Source: Malus domestica (taxonomy: Eukaryota; Streptophyta; Magnoliopsida; Rosales; Rosaceae). From it: a DNA stretch of 64,000 nt. Shown here one piece after another: positions 12,577-25,823 of the stretch (within the stretch, counting starts at the first letter, position 1; the number at the start of each line of letters is the position of its first letter). The position numbers and the translations under genes are program-made. The stretch lies in contig NC_091675.1 of the NCBI RefSeq assembly GCF_042453785.1, positions 49,982,501-50,046,500 on the forward strand, in the 5' to 3' direction. A model generated the notes under the pieces. That model was not told the origin of the DNA, did no database searches, and was given only the letters and a program-made list of their open reading frames with translations.

Positions 12577-13189
12577 TGTATGCACCAGTTTTCCATCTAA
12601 TTTTGCATCCGTTCATAAGATCTTGGCGATAGCAGATGAAAGTGTCACGGTCCTCTAGCTGTGCACCCAGATCATCGGAGGCTCGTAATGGATATCGTAG
12701 TTGATTGATGACACTGGCTTTGCACTTGAAGATGCGATTTCTTTGATAGGAAAATTGAAAACAAAAGTCGAAAAAGTTGAAGTTGGGAGAGGTTTGGATA
12801 TATTCCAAGATTTCTTATACTTAGAGATTCTTTGAAAGCATACGAAATGAAGAAGAAAAATCCAAGATATTTATAGGAGATATTTTTGGAATCGTCTCGT
12901 TGTTGAATCTGGAACGTCCCATCTTGAGATTTGTGCATTCGATGGTTGAAATCACTTAATAACACAAAGAAGCTCCACCTTTCTCGTGCACACATGAAGT
13001 GACATCTCTCATCATTGATATCTTTATGGCATGACTCTTGAGATCACACGCCTAAATCCGGAACGTCTCATTACCTTCCAACGATAATAAGACCAAATTG
13101 CCAAGTGTCAAAGAATATCGAACATTAGCTATTTCAATTTACTTCGAAAGACATAGTCTTTAGATAATTATCTATCTTCAAGCATAACA
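12577..13189 (-). mobile_element. Isolated LTR-like sequence of an unclassified LTR retrotransposon
   Basis: Read on the minus strand, it runs from TGTTATGCTTGAAG to GGTGCATACA, about 613 bp, with a TATA-like cctataaatatc in the middle. Just beyond the end comes TTGGCACCATTGATGGAA, which resembles the tRNA-Asp type primer site (TGGCGCC...) of Tat/Athila-like Gypsy elements. Only a short internal piece follows and no second LTR is present. The fossil is a fragment; the family call is tentative. Confidence 0.35.
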
Positions 13190-14000
13190 CCTTGTTAGAT
13201 ACATGGTCAGGGCATTTGTGGAACCATGAATTTTCAAGGGCTGGAGTAAGGCAGATTAGAATACGTGTACCTCAGAAGTTCGGTCATGGACTTAACAGCT
13301 CTGATCGGATTAAACTGCTCAAACGAACTAGCAATGCCACCACATCCTGCTGTAATCCGGAAAGGGGGTAGGCGAAGTGTGCCGAGTTCACTAAAATTAA
13401 CGATTCTTTTTCTACAAGGCACGGAAGCCTGATCTGATTGGGGATCGGACAACTTTCCTATATTCTTAGATATTCTTACAATTTAAGGATTGGCTCGTAA
13501 CGCAAGTAATCACATTCCTAAGAGGAAACAATATCTAGGCCTAGATATTTTTTTGGATTCTCCCAATTTAATACGGATTCGCTATCCTAAAAGACTATCT
13601 CCCTACTAGTAGAAATAACCTCATCTAAGGCACATCTTTGGTAACGCAATTCATTCATGTAACGCATACTCTTTGTTTATTCTCTTGCCCACCCTACTTG
13701 AGTATTAATATTGCTTACTAACTTAATCGGTACTTAAGGTCTAAATATGATTATTTGCTTTCTTACAAGTCATCACACTTGCACAACTATTTCGTCTGCA
13801 GTGCTATGCGAATTTGGTAATGCCCAAGTTGCCTTGCATGACCATGTCAAACAAATCATCCCCTCCTCCTGGGATCCATCGTACTTGATAGATTCCTTCT
13901 CAATCTTCTCAAATAGGAACCTTGTGTTTACATTTTCAATTGCATGCAACTTCTGCCATTTCAAAAGTTCATACATGATAATTCCAAACAGTTTTCTAAA
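13190..14000. other. Unassigned intergenic sequence
   Basis: A low-copy-looking stretch with short open frames on both strands. None shows a domain or splice pattern I recognise. Part of 13220-13470 could be residue of the adjacent LTR fossil. Confidence 0.3.
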
Positions 14001-14368
14001 GGCTTTTTAGTCAAAATGGTCTATAAGATTTACATAACTCATCACTTTGGCTCCTGAGATTTGAATTAATAGAATTGGTCCCTGAGATTGTCCACCATCA
14101 ATCATTTTGGTCCTTTCATGGAAAACCTCCATTAAATAAAAATAAAATGACCAAAATACCCTTAATTTTTGTCAAATCATTTTGGCCTATTGTCTATTAA
14201 ATTGATGGTATATTTATCATTTTAATCCTTATTTAACATAATTTTGCACAGAATGATCAAAATGATTGATGGTGGACAATCTCAGAAACCACTTCTATTG
14301 ATTTCAAATCTTATGGACTAAAGTGATGTGTTATGCAAATCTCATGGACCATTTTGGCTAAAAAGCAT
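14001..14368. mobile_element. Mutator-like MITE with 9-bp target duplication
   Basis: It has terminal inverted repeats of roughly 130 bp: tagtcaaaatggtc... pairs with ...gaccattttggcta, and ccctgagattgtccaccatc pairs with gatggtggacaatctcag. Flanking copies of ttttctaaa lie at 13992-14000 and 14369-14377. It is the short relative of the element at 61942-62969. Confidence 0.8.
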
Positions 14369-14377
14369 TTTTCTAAA

Positions 14378-17300
14378 ATCATTGGCGTTTTAATTAATAT
14401 GTAATTTTAAGGACTCGGCAATTTCATTGCACTTATTTGTAGTTAGTGTCTGATTACATTTGATGTTAGAGGAATACCATGCAGTAATAGTATGCCTAGG
14501 TGCCAAGCATACACGTTACCTGAGCCATGTGAGAATCGCTCGTTAAGGATATGCAAAGGTATTGTTACACATCTTCAGCTTCTAGATGATATGGGTTGGG
14601 TTTGTTGACAAATTCTGGTTTTATTGTTAAATAACTATTATACTTGATGGTAATTATACCAATTTAATGCAACCCTAAAATGAAACAGAGTGTGCTAAAA
14701 AAAAAACTAGGTTGGTCGTTGCTGGAATCGAAACATTTGATCCATGAAACAACTGGCCATTCTCTTATAAGGGCTCATATCAACGCGTACTATACGAACG
14801 ATAATAATATTTTCAGCAACATTCAAACTCTTCTCTCTCGCTGTCACTCCCGTTTGTTGCCAGAGAACAGACGATTAAACCAATCAGTACCACACAAGCC
14901 ACTACCCTCCATTGAGCTTTATAACAATGAAGAAGATAAACTTTCATAATTTGAATCAAATTTTGTAAGCATGTATTCATAGATTTGTGCCTAATGACTC
15001 ATTCATTTATATTCATTTGAGTCTATTATTTGAAACAAGATCCATTTATCTTCGCAATCTTCTCAATAAATCTTGTTATAGTTGAGATGAGGAAGTTGTG
15101 CTTTGGATCTAAAACGACGAATTGTTAAAAAGTTTATTTTCTATGTTTTTTGTTGTGTTCCTTCATTTTCTCAGCTACTGATTACAGTTCTCTTATTTAT
15201 TGTTTAATTTATTTATTTTTTCTGAATTAGGTTGATTTTGGGAGTAAATATAGCCTTTGTTTGTCGAATTGGATGTTAGTATGATATTAGTTTTGCCGAA
15301 TTGGCTGACTTGGTTAAACTTTATTGCCAAGTTGGATGCTAACAATGAAAACATCAATACATATGGCAGCATAAAATAAAAACAAAAATTACGATATGAT
15401 GCTGCTCTCAGTGCATTTGTGTATATACGTGCTGTTATAAAATAATTCTGCACTTAGACTTCTCAATGTATCTCGCAGTAGTAGCCACAAAAACCTAATG
15501 ACATCAATATATCTATGCAACAACAAAGTGGTGTGCAAACAAGAAAAACATGTGGGCCTAAACACTAATCAAATAGCAGATAAAGCTCAATGCACTAAAC
15601 CAGACATCTCTTTGCCGTTAATCTTTTGGCAAGATCCAACACCTGACATTGGAATGTTGTTAAAGATATCCTCCATTACCTTAAAGGTACTACAGATTTG
15701 GGCTTATTTTATTCTTATGCATCTCAGAATAGAACACACCTCCTTGGTTTTTAAAATGATGATTTCTTTGTTCGTAATGCTGACACATGTTTTTCTGATC
15801 GTCACAAAGTATATTCTCAAATGAGTTGTGTCTTTAATGTTGGAGATAACGCAATATCTTGGAAATCAACCAAACTGACCTTAGTTGCAACTTCTTAGAA
15901 CCATGCTAAAATTCTTGATGAGTCGATTTTATATTATATATTTTACCTTATTCTTAGTATATATTGGTATTTGTTTTGGTGAGATTTTAAATGTAGGACA
16001 TGCGACTTCCTCTTCAGCAAAAAGTGTTAAAACTACGAATTTGGAAGTGATTCTAATTGGAGGGCATTCGTGAGTCTTTCAACTTGTTTGTGTCAAAGTT
16101 TCAGATTTTTATGTCAAGCCGTTAATTTATAGTGAATAAATAACGAACCAGCACGCAAAGCTGTCAAGTGATGTTTCTTGCTTATTTGGGCTTTTTGGCG
16201 TCGATGATGACACTTTTGGCATTGGATCTTCTACAAAGATGTTCAGGATGACTCAAGCTCTAAAACAAGATCTCTTGGGCCAGTTTTTAAGCTGGTTAGC
16301 CCATGAACGTGGTAGATTTGTAAACTAGCAGATTCTTAGTGTAGGAGATTGTTTCCTATATTTTGTTTCCTAGTTTTTAGAAGACCTTTTTCTAGGAAGG
16401 ATTTATGTTACCATCAGGGGATACTCTAGGCACCAGACTTTGAGAGAATTTGGCATAGGTTTTTTAAGATTGTTTCTTTAATACAAGGTGTTTTCCTCTT
16501 TTTCTTCTAAATGATATTTTCTTTGTTTTTAATTATGAATATGTGTAACTAACTCTCTTTGCTAGGGCGAGGCCATGAGTTTTAGCAAGAATATATAGTT
16601 TCTTTTCAATTTTCTTAGAATATTATGCATGCATGTTTTGAATTATTAATCACAATGTTTAAACTATCTATATGTCTTGATGATTTGCCACCATTAGGAT
16701 ATTTAGAAAAGTAATTTGATGCAATTTTGGTTGGAGGGTTGTCCTTGACTAAGGCTTTTTGTAATTGTTAATTGTAATTTCGCTTAAAATGAATACCACA
16801 TCTTAAGGGTTGCATGATTTTTCAAAGGGTTTTTATAAAACTTAATGAGTCTTGCATGTTCAGATTTGATCCAAATGTCTGGACAAGTTGCATGTTTGAT
16901 ATATATATTCTAGTTTGGAGGTCCAAGTAGAGCATAATTTAGGAAAACCTAATTTTCAAAATATGTATGTATAAGTCATAAATAATTGGAAGAACTATGT
17001 AAGATTGTTAAGGTGACTATGGAATCCTAGTGTCTTTTAATTAGATTAGATATTCTCAAAACCATTTTCTTTTATTTTCTTTATCTTGCCGATTTCTTTA
17101 ACTGATTTTACTTAATTTATTTTTATATTTTAAGTCACAATTTTTATTCTTCTTCTAAACTTTGTTTTGAATAATTAGTCAAGAGTTGGTTTTAAATATA
17201 AATTATTTCAATAATCTTGTGGAGAATGACCTTGCATGAACATTTATACTACAATTCTACTCTTACAAGTATTTTGTGTGATTTTGACTTAGTTTTCGTG

Positions 17301-17539
17301 TGTAGTAAAATCCTATCAATTATCGCCCTTCACGAGGCCACACGTGAATGATTTGGCTAAGAGTTGTTGTAGAGCATATTCTAATGACTTGTAGACCTTT
17401 TTCATCGTTAATGTCCCCACAACGATCTATGAAGACAACACCTCATGTATCGACCATATCAAGAAATGTTACATCAAATGAGACAACACCAAGCATATTG
17501 CGCCTAAACCCTAACACATATCAAGAAATGATACATTAA
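14378..17539. other. Unassigned AT-rich intergenic sequence
   Basis: There are several 60-110 codon open frames but no domain, start context or splice pattern that I can support. Parts of 16300-16560 resemble the promoter-proximal part of an LTR, but no partner repeat was found. Confidence 0.3.
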
Positions 17540-18562
17540 AGGAGACAACACCAGTCATAATTCTTTTTCTCACATCAGCAACAAGAGAATCAAAAGATTA
17601 AAGTCAAACAAATCCCATCACAGGACAACCTTGCTGATCTCTTCACCAAGTCACTACCAAAGTCAACCTTCCAAAAGCCTGTTCAAGAAAGTAGTGTGCG
17701 TAAAGTGCCTGATTTGCAACGCTTTAGTTCTCATGGGGTTTTGTCAAACTCATGGGTTAATCCTGAAGTATACTCATTTTTCCTTAGTATAAGAACGTTT
17801 TTCCCTTTGGGTTTTTATTAACAGACAAGGTTTTGACGAGACACTCATTCTGGGATCATATCCCTTGTGTGCATTCTTCTTACGTCCTAAAGATGTTAAG
17901 TTTTGACTGATTATATTAACTCACTTTTTTTGTTATACTATGGGTTGTTTCGTTGAGTTTTACCATAGCCAGATTTTGTCAGAATTATTCCTACATGCAT
18001 TCCCTATTTGAGACTAGTGTTTGCTACTTGTGTCGACTAGATGAGATGACTTCATTAACTTCTTCTACATCATTCATGAAGATCTGATGTGCTGACTACT
18101 TAAGCATTTACACAATCAAGGGGGAGTGTTGTAGTTAGAATTATAACACATGTGTGATTGTATAAATCCTTGTAAATATTATGTTTAGGAATCTTGTCAC
18201 TTAATATTACGGTCTAGTGATATTTCTCTTCACTTGTAAATGAGAGGTCTTAGATTCGATTCTCGTTAAAAGCGAATTCGAACCAAATTATTATGGATAG
18301 CCCACTCTTCCACTCCTTAGTGTAGATAATATCAAATGTATTAGAAAAAAAAAAATTATTTAGGAATCCTATGTGATGTTGTAGATAATTTCCTTTTGGA
18401 CTTTGTGTTACTTGTAGGGTAATTAAGCTGTTTACTATAAATAAAGGCATAAGGCATGAGGAAATATCATCACACAATTTCCCCGAGCCTCTTTTTCTCT
18501 TTCTCTTTCTCTCTCCCTCAGCACCCCTATTTCCCTCCTCCAGCTAAATATAGGCCATAACA
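17540..18562 (+). mobile_element. Ty1/copia remnant: end of RNase H plus 3' LTR
   Basis: Around 17585-17690 the plus strand reads QDNLADLFTKSLPKSTFQK, the signature end of copia RNase H. A purine tract (aagggggag) precedes an LTR from tgttgtagttag at 18127 to ggccataaca at 18562, with a TATA-like tataaataaagg. The rest of the element and the 5' LTR are absent. It is broken and old, and a SINE has since inserted into the LTR. Confidence 0.65.
18194..18358 (+). mobile_element. tRNA-derived SINE inserted in the copia LTR
   Basis: It has an A-box-like region (acggtctagtgatatt), a B-box-like ttcgattctcg and an A-rich 3' end. The 10-bp target duplication tttaggaatc lies at 18184-18193 and 18359-18368. 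Confidence 0.8.
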
Positions 18563-19895
18563 TTTTGAAGTATTTTCCAAAACCAATTACAACCTAATTA
18601 GTTTTGATGACATACTTCTAACATGGAGGGTATGTACTCTGTATCCTTGCCCTACTTCTTTTAATCCCTTACCCACATGTTGAAAGTAGTTGTAATGGGA
18701 CATCTAATCTAGAAATGAATGACATTTCCGGCGAGATATGGTATTAGAAATTGTTCTCTTCATAAAAGATTATCACAATTTGAGTCTAGAATGGATTTTG
18801 TGTTCATTTTGTCAATTACTTATAAGCTGCGCATTTGACTATAGAACAAATTTTGTGACCAACTTTATTTTGATACTTGGTATAAAATGTCATCAATTCT
18901 TATATAGAAAAAAGAAAGATGTTTACTTGGATCACGTATCACTTCAAAAAATTTCTTTCTTTGTAATGTTAAACATATTACTCGCAAATGCCTCATTGTG
19001 TAAATAAAATGTGTAAATAATGGTAACTCAAAGTAGGTAAGAGTATTTTTTTTTTCGATAACTCGATATCTTGTACTTTGTTTTGCCCAGCCCAACCAAA
19101 AAAGAAAGAGAAAAAAAAAGTTTTCAATAATGTTCTCCAAAAAAAAAAAAAAAAAAAAAAAAGATCTCATTGTTAGTGTACATAGGAGGCAAATTTAGCC
19201 AAAACACAAACCAAAACCAAGCCATGATGCTACGTGCAAATAGAATAATACACATTTGAGTGACTAAATGATTTTCGATTCGAATGATTTTTTGAATGAA
19301 TGGTTTCCAAATGAAGATTAAAACATTAAATGGTCCTGATTATAAAATTTCTATAATAAAAATACATTATTAGCAAGTGAGGAAATAAAAATATTATTCG
19401 TGCAAATAATATCTAAGGCTAGTTTCTCTTAATATTTCATGTCAAAACGATCAATATTATGAATTAACTCAATACACGTCTCTCAAACTGAAGAAGAAAA
19501 AAAACATATCTCAATTTGAGGATTGTGACTCTGCCTTTTGGATTAGGTCGGCATTTTGTTATTGGGTGACATAAAGTGAATTTGAATAAACCGTACATTA
19601 TTCCAAAATTCGACAGGAACTTGCCAACCGGTCCCTTTCAGAAAATAAAAACAAATTAAAAATGAGATGAAACTAGAAAAATTAAAAAAAAAGAAAGAAA
19701 AAAGAAAACGATAACGAAAAGCCACATGCAAGAATATATATAATGGAGTCGTCTCTAGCAGTAACTTTTGTTCGGTCACTGCATGGACCATGGTGAAGAT
19801 GAAGCGTGCATGTACATCAAATTTTAGTCACATTAATCTCCATCACTAATATTTGTTCGACATGCGTCTTAGGCTTTTAATGTAACCATACACTT
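18563..19895. other. Unassigned AT-rich intergenic sequence
   Basis: Homopolymer A tracts (for example near 19139-19162) and no coding signal. I see no gene. Confidence 0.3.
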
Positions 19896-19905
19896 GTTAT
19901 ATTCT

Positions 19906-20082
19906 TTTTTTTTTTTTAACAAATGATATTATTTACACCAAGAGGGGGAATGTGGTTTAGCCTCACAATGAGCTAACAATAATATGGTTCAAATTCGTCT
20001 TTGGCGAGAATCGAACCTAAGACATCTCACTTACAAGTGAGAGAGGAATACCACTCAACCGTAGTACTAAGTGGCTACGATC
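19906..20082 (-). mobile_element. tRNA-derived SINE
   Basis: On the minus strand it reads ccacttagtactacggttga..., then the B-box-like ggttcgattctcgcc, then an A tail (T tract on the plus strand). Flanks gttatattct (19896-19905) and gttatactct (20083-20092) look like a slightly aged target duplication. Confidence 0.75.
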
Positions 20083-20529
20083 GTTATACTCTTGGTCCAT
20101 TCAAGATGCATCTTAAGCTCTTAATGTAACCTTACGTCTTATAATATTCCTTAATTTTCTCCTACTATAAAATTTCATGTAAGTATCACGACCAACTTCG
20201 ATATCGATCGGTGTAGAGTTTAGGTCAATGAGATGTTCTTATGAACTAAGAAAACATAGCATTGATTGATCTGTTTAACAAACGGATCTATTCTTTTCCC
20301 ATGTAAGCACCAATCCTAATTGAATTAAGCTTTTCATCCACTTTATATACTTACTTTCTAAGTAAAAACATATATTTATTTTTATAAGTACAATGTTAAG
20401 TTTAGTGCAAACACTTAAGGAACTTCAAACTAACTTATAATAAGGAGCAGGGTTATTGCTAATTGGTTCTGAACTAATTTCTTTCTTTGTTATAGCTCCT
20501 CCAACCTCGACTGAATAGCATTTCTTAAG

Positions 20530-22398
20530 TAGGGATGACAACATATCGGTTTGGTGACAGAAATGCTATATCTATCCACATAACCACGAAAATTAATCAT
20601 ATCCATAACCGCAAATTAACCATAGGGTATTATCCATAACCATACTCACCGGATAACGGATTCTCCATCGGTTAACGGTTATATCCATCTTTGTTAATAC
20701 GAAAAATATATTCGCCCAATTGACGCATGATAATTTAGTAAATATTAATTTCGTCATTAAATATTTGATGTATAAAATGATTTAATTAATGGATCTAGTG
20801 GAGCATGAAAATTAAAACTAAACATTGTTGGTTGATTTTTGATATCGCCCATAAATACCATTAAATTCTAATAGATTTTGATTTATATCAAAACTATTGA
20901 ACTTTGCCATAAAATGCAACTCACACAATGCAATTTTTGTATGAGAGCAACTAGACCCACCATATTGTCTTATTTTCCCACCCATGTCATAATCTCACCC
21001 ACCTTAAAAAGTTAAAAAATTAAAATGCTATCTCCCCACCCACTATTATTCCTAAAATAACCTTTAATATATACATACATATGAAATTATAAAAATTGTC
21101 TCTTAAAAAATATAACAAATAATATGTAAATGAAAACTATTAAGGTCTACAAATTCAAATGGAAACAACAGAGGTATCTAAATTCAAAAGAATTCGACAA
21201 TGTAAAAATACGATGGACAAATTTAATTGACCTACACACAAATTATTCTTCTACCTTTTCAATGGAAACATAATCTTCTACCTCTTCCGTAGAAGCATCA
21301 TCTTCCACCTGTTCAATGAAAAAGTCATCTTCTAAGTCCATTAATATTTTTTTTACTTTCTCAAAATGAAAGGAAATGAAAATATGAGTTAGGGTTTAAG
21401 GTAGACAAATCATCTCCCACGCTCAACCTTTTTTTTTATTATTATTATTTTAAAACTAAGCAAAGCAAGATAATTAATGTCCTTATTAGTCTTTTTGCAA
21501 ATGGACAAATTTGTAATTAAAAAAATTCATTAAAATGTGGGTGGAAAGATAATGTGGATGCAAATTTCCGTCTTCTTCTTCTTGGACAAAATTGCACCTA
21601 CAAAACAATTAATACCTTAGGTCAAGGCCAAGAGCCTCACGGGCCCACGATGAATTGGGGGGTACTTTGGCCGAAGAACCTCCGATGCCAAAATTAGAAT
21701 TTAGAGAGAAAAGTATTTGGAGAGTTTTTGGAAGTTTTTGCAAGAGTTTGGACTTAGCTTTTTAGAAGAAATAGGGTCCAATATATAGGGAATGAGGTGA
21801 CCGGCCCTTAGAGGATTTTGTGTGAAAATGGTGATTAATTTGGTGATTAATGGATTAATTAGGAATTAATCCATTAATTTGTATGGAAGGTTTTGAAGGT
21901 TATGGAATGAGGATGGATGAGACAATTTGAACTTGTTACCTATTTTGGGTACTCCTGATTTGGTTGATGGATGATTCTCCACTGCTCGCGTGTAGGAGAT
22001 CCGGTATGCCTCGAGGGTAAATTTGTCATCTTCACCCAAAAATCGACGTGTCACCTTGTGATTATTTTTGGCTCCACAGATAAGACATTAGGGTGGAAAT
22101 AACATCACTCTTTTTGTATTCTCAAGGTAATGGATTCGGTGAATAATGAATATATATACACACATATATATTATATAATACTTTAATATTATAGATAATT
22201 ATATTATATATTATTCGGTTCGGATTTGGGTACGGATATGAATTGGGGACCCCTATAACCATATCCAAAACAATAACCGAATAATATTCATGGTTTTTCC
22301 CCATACCCAAAATATACCTGAATTTCCATACCCAAATCCAATCCATTCGGACGGTTATTCATGGTTATCGGGTTTAATGGTTAGAATTGCCATCTCTA
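20530..22398. mobile_element. Non-autonomous hAT-like element with nested insertions
   Basis: The left end tagggatgacaa and the right end ttgccatctcta form the short inverted termini common in plant hAT derivatives. The flanks ttcttaag (20522-20529) and ttcttatg (22399-22406) are an 8-bp target duplication with one mismatch. Both subterminal regions are rich in ggttat/ataacc motifs. The middle holds other sequence: 20930-21560 with gtgggtgg-type inverted ends, and 21620-22080, which is LTR-like in texture. No transposase frame is visible. Confidence 0.55.
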
Positions 22399-22687
22399 TT
22401 CTTATGTCATAATCATAATCACTTCCGGCCACCATTATTTTCCGTGTGATTGTTACTTCAAGTCACCTTCACATTACTAATTTCACCATTAATTTCTTTG
22501 CACCCCAAGAAATTAACAATTTTATTGTTATATTTTTATCTATATCTTTGTTACATTAATGTTCTAGGTCAACCATGTTTGTCGATAATCATGCCGTCTA
22601 ATGATCAAACCTAATCTGATAAAAATGGTGGGGCGGATAGAAAGAAGATAGGATGGGTCGTCATGGGTGGCTTGTAAGTTACGGGTA

Positions 22688-22835
22688 GGGGTGTGCTATC
22701 CACACACCCCATTTTACTTCTCACACACCCTTTGATGATTTCTGTCCGTTGATCTTCTTCAATTCATCTGATTCGACGACCGAAAATTAAAAAGGTGTGT
22801 GAGAAGTAAAATATGGTGTGTGGATATCACACCCC
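22688..22835. mobile_element. Mutator-like MITE with 9-bp target duplication
   Basis: A 148-bp element with inverted ends: ggggtgtgctatccacacacc pairs with ggtgtgtggatatcacacccc, and acttctcacaca pairs with tgtgagaagt. The direct repeat ttacgggta flanks it at 22679-22687 and 22836-22844. Confidence 0.85.
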
Positions 22836-22844
22836 TTACGGGTA

Positions 22845-25179
22845 ACATGTCGCAGTCGCACTCTCCTGAGGAAGCCGTCCTCAACCTCAACCTGCGAGGT
22901 GGGTATTCTCGAACATCCGAAAATGATTGTTTTAATTAGTTGGCTTTAGAAACTTGTAGTGGCTAAAATGGGGAAAAAATAAAGAAAAAATAAAGAGAAA
23001 TCTCGATATATATTTATGGTTTAATTGGATTATTAATCATCATGACTTAAATCCTAACATATTTCATCACAGGGGCTTAAATCCTATTTTTTTTTACCAC
23101 ATGAGTTATCTTCCAGCTAACCTAATCACCACAGGAACTAATAATCCAATTAGGCCTATAATTAGACAGAATTGTGAAAGATTGTTGTAAATAATATTTA
23201 TTTATAAGTATGATTGTGTAAATTAGGAAAAAAAAAGGTAGGGTTAAAAATGAACTAGTATCATGTACTTTTGTAATTATTGTAGAACAAATAAACTCTA
23301 TCTTGGATTAATATTTAATATTAGTATAAAGAAAGGCACTATGCAAGAAAAACACACAAATAAAAAATTCTTAATGCCCCTTACTCTTTCCTGCCGTCCT
23401 TCTCTCCCTCCCTCCTCTCTCTCTAAACTTTCCCTACAACACACAGGTGAATTTTGTGATCTGAAAAGTGGCGAAGCCAGAAATAGTCGGGAGGAGGGGC
23501 GGAATTTAAAACCGTAAAAGGTCCCAAAAAATTGTAGACAATCAAATCCTTTTAAATTGTAGGCAATATTAATGTCATTCATAATTAAGGTTAAAGGTTC
23601 TAAAAGACGCTAGGTCTAAGCAGGCGGCAAACTGAAGCCTAGCGCCTAGACAAATTTAAGTAAATTTATTTATATATCATCTAACGCCTAGGCGGGAACC
23701 TAGACGTATTTGAGTAAATTTATTATGTATATATCATATACACAAGTGTCTTACACCTTAAAAAATTATACTTGTATTGAAGCTTCAATTTTATATTTAA
23801 TTAAGCTTATTATTTAACATATAACATTCAAAATTATCAAAATTTTTATTTTAATAATTTAGTGAATATGATAGTATGAGAAAAGTACACTTCTTATAGT
23901 GAGTTATTATTTTTTATAAAACTCTAAACTATAAATTAATAAAATTAATGCTCTGAAATCTTTTGTTAATATTAAAAAATAATTATAAAAAAATAAGAAA
24001 ACAATCAGAAGTGGCTTGCAACTGTATTTTCATTGGTAGCCACAACAAAAAATGAAACTGTGCGTTTCAACTTAAATAGCTGGGCCCCTTCTTCTTCCTT
24101 GCAAATCATTTGAACCGCCGCTTCTGCAACGCAGCTCCGGCGCGCACCGGAAATGGCCATATTTCGTCTTATTTCTTCACTATTCGCCAATAGTAGTTGG
24201 GATTTAAAAATAAATGAAGGCCTACGCACAACGGATGATGTACAGTAGCAGAGGAACCAAAGGGCGTTTACAGGTTTTCCGACTGACTAGAGGGGCAGCT
24301 ACCTGTTTTTGGGCTTCTTTTCCAGCGAGAGGAGGGGCAACCGCCCCTCCTTGCTCCTCTGTAGCTTCGCCCTATATACCGTCAACTGGGGTCGATCATT
24401 CTATGGACCAACCATACATGCAAAGTTTATTCGTTTGTTATTCATCAAGTATTTGTCTCTTCACTGTCCACCCACCATCTTCCATTCACACATGCAGCTA
24501 GTTACCAAGCTAGTTCTTTTAATTATATACTGAGATTTTTTGCACCGCTGATATTTCGGGTATATATCATGCCTAACATTGACAAGTAGGGTAAATCTAG
24601 TTCACGGATCATCAAACTAGTACTAGCCGATAAGATTTTAAAACTACTACTGGATTAGACAAATGCTGTAATCTTCCTGAAACTGGTGTTAAAAAAATTT
24701 ACTCTTTGGTAGTTATATTGGTCACTCATCAAGGTCGGGACAAGATTTGCTGATCTAATACAATATTGCATCCTTATCTGCATGCAAAACTTACATGTTA
24801 AAATGTTTAAGCAATAATGGTAAACGCCTACAAAATCCCGGGTCACTCATGACGTGTTTTAAATAAATTTTGTCTCTCGTTATTACTAATTGTGGAGTCT
24901 GAAGACGTCATTTTCTTGCATATATCTGCCATGTTAACACAGCTAAGTTACAAATGAAGCTAATTAATGCATAAAAAGGTGTATCTATAAGCATCCATGG
25001 TAGGACATGTTATTTAAAATCAAAGGAAACTAGGAAAGCCCAGAACATATATACCAAATTAGGACTCAAAAAAGGTGCAAGAATAATTCTAAAACTCCAG
25101 CATAAATCTTTTTTTCAGAAGTTATCTTGACCTGCGTCTGGCTTGCAAAACCAAAATTCTCTCTTTTCCACTCGTTTTG
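22845..25179. other. Intergenic, with fragments of unidentified repeats
   Basis: The stretch 23590-23740 repeats gcctag(g)cg motifs typical of a dispersed plant repeat. The block near 23465-23500 (tggcgaagcc...ggaggggcgg) is mirrored at 24330-24372 (cgcccctcc...gcttcgccc), suggesting an element of about 900 bp with inverted ends. No gene was recognised. Confidence 0.3.
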
Positions 25180-25362
25180 GATGGAATATGATTCTCTCCC
25201 ATTCTATTACCATTGTCTTCCCTTCCTTTTAATCACATTTTCCTTTTTGTCTTTTTCTCTATATAAAATATTCAAAACAAGATATTAACATGGCTTAATC
25301 ATAACCGTTTAAATATGAGAGAAATAAAGGGGAAGATATTACGAGGAGAGAGAATCATACTC
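25180..25362. repeat. MITE, relative of the one at 55504-55861
   Basis: The ends (g)gaatatgattctctc and gagagaatcatactc are inverted. The internal sequence cattttcctttttgtctttttctct and taatcataaccgtttaaatatga is shared with the other copy. Confidence 0.55.
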
Positions 25363-25823
25363 GTTCTTAACCGCAACGTGGATATGAATTAAAAAAGGAA
25401 GAAAATGATGCATTCACAAGGGTAGAAAGGAAGAAATAAATGAATTTCGTGATTGAGTTTGAGAATAAACACATGTCAGAATTCCAACCATTCTATTAAG
25501 CATATGACTGACAAAGAGGAGGAGTTCTTTAAAATAATTAGTACATTAATGCTTTGTTGATGCGCCACCAGCAATGGAAAAAATGCACATTATTATTCTC
25601 TACTAATTTTGTCTTCCAAGGATCGATGAGAATATGGGAATCCTGCATCATGTGGTCTTAATGGAACTGACATATGCAAATTTTAAATACTAACCAAAGA
25701 CGAAAAGCTGGGTCAAAATTCGCATAGAGATGATAGGCTCTTATCGTGGAGCGCGTTACTCTCTCTTAAAACTGCTACTGATTCTGGAATAAAAGGCAGT
25801 ATGCTTGCAAAGACCATTTATGA

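Noticed and set aside
12503-12995. Minus-strand frames of about 100 codons
   Set aside because: They overlap the LTR-like promoter region and have no recognisable domain.
15498-15824. 108-codon plus-strand frame
   Set aside because: No domain, composition like the AT-rich surroundings, no splice or promoter context.
19906-20082. Possible tRNA gene because of the B-box-like ggttcgattctcg
   Set aside because: No cloverleaf can be drawn; the same sequence recurs six times with A tails and target duplications, so it is a SINE.
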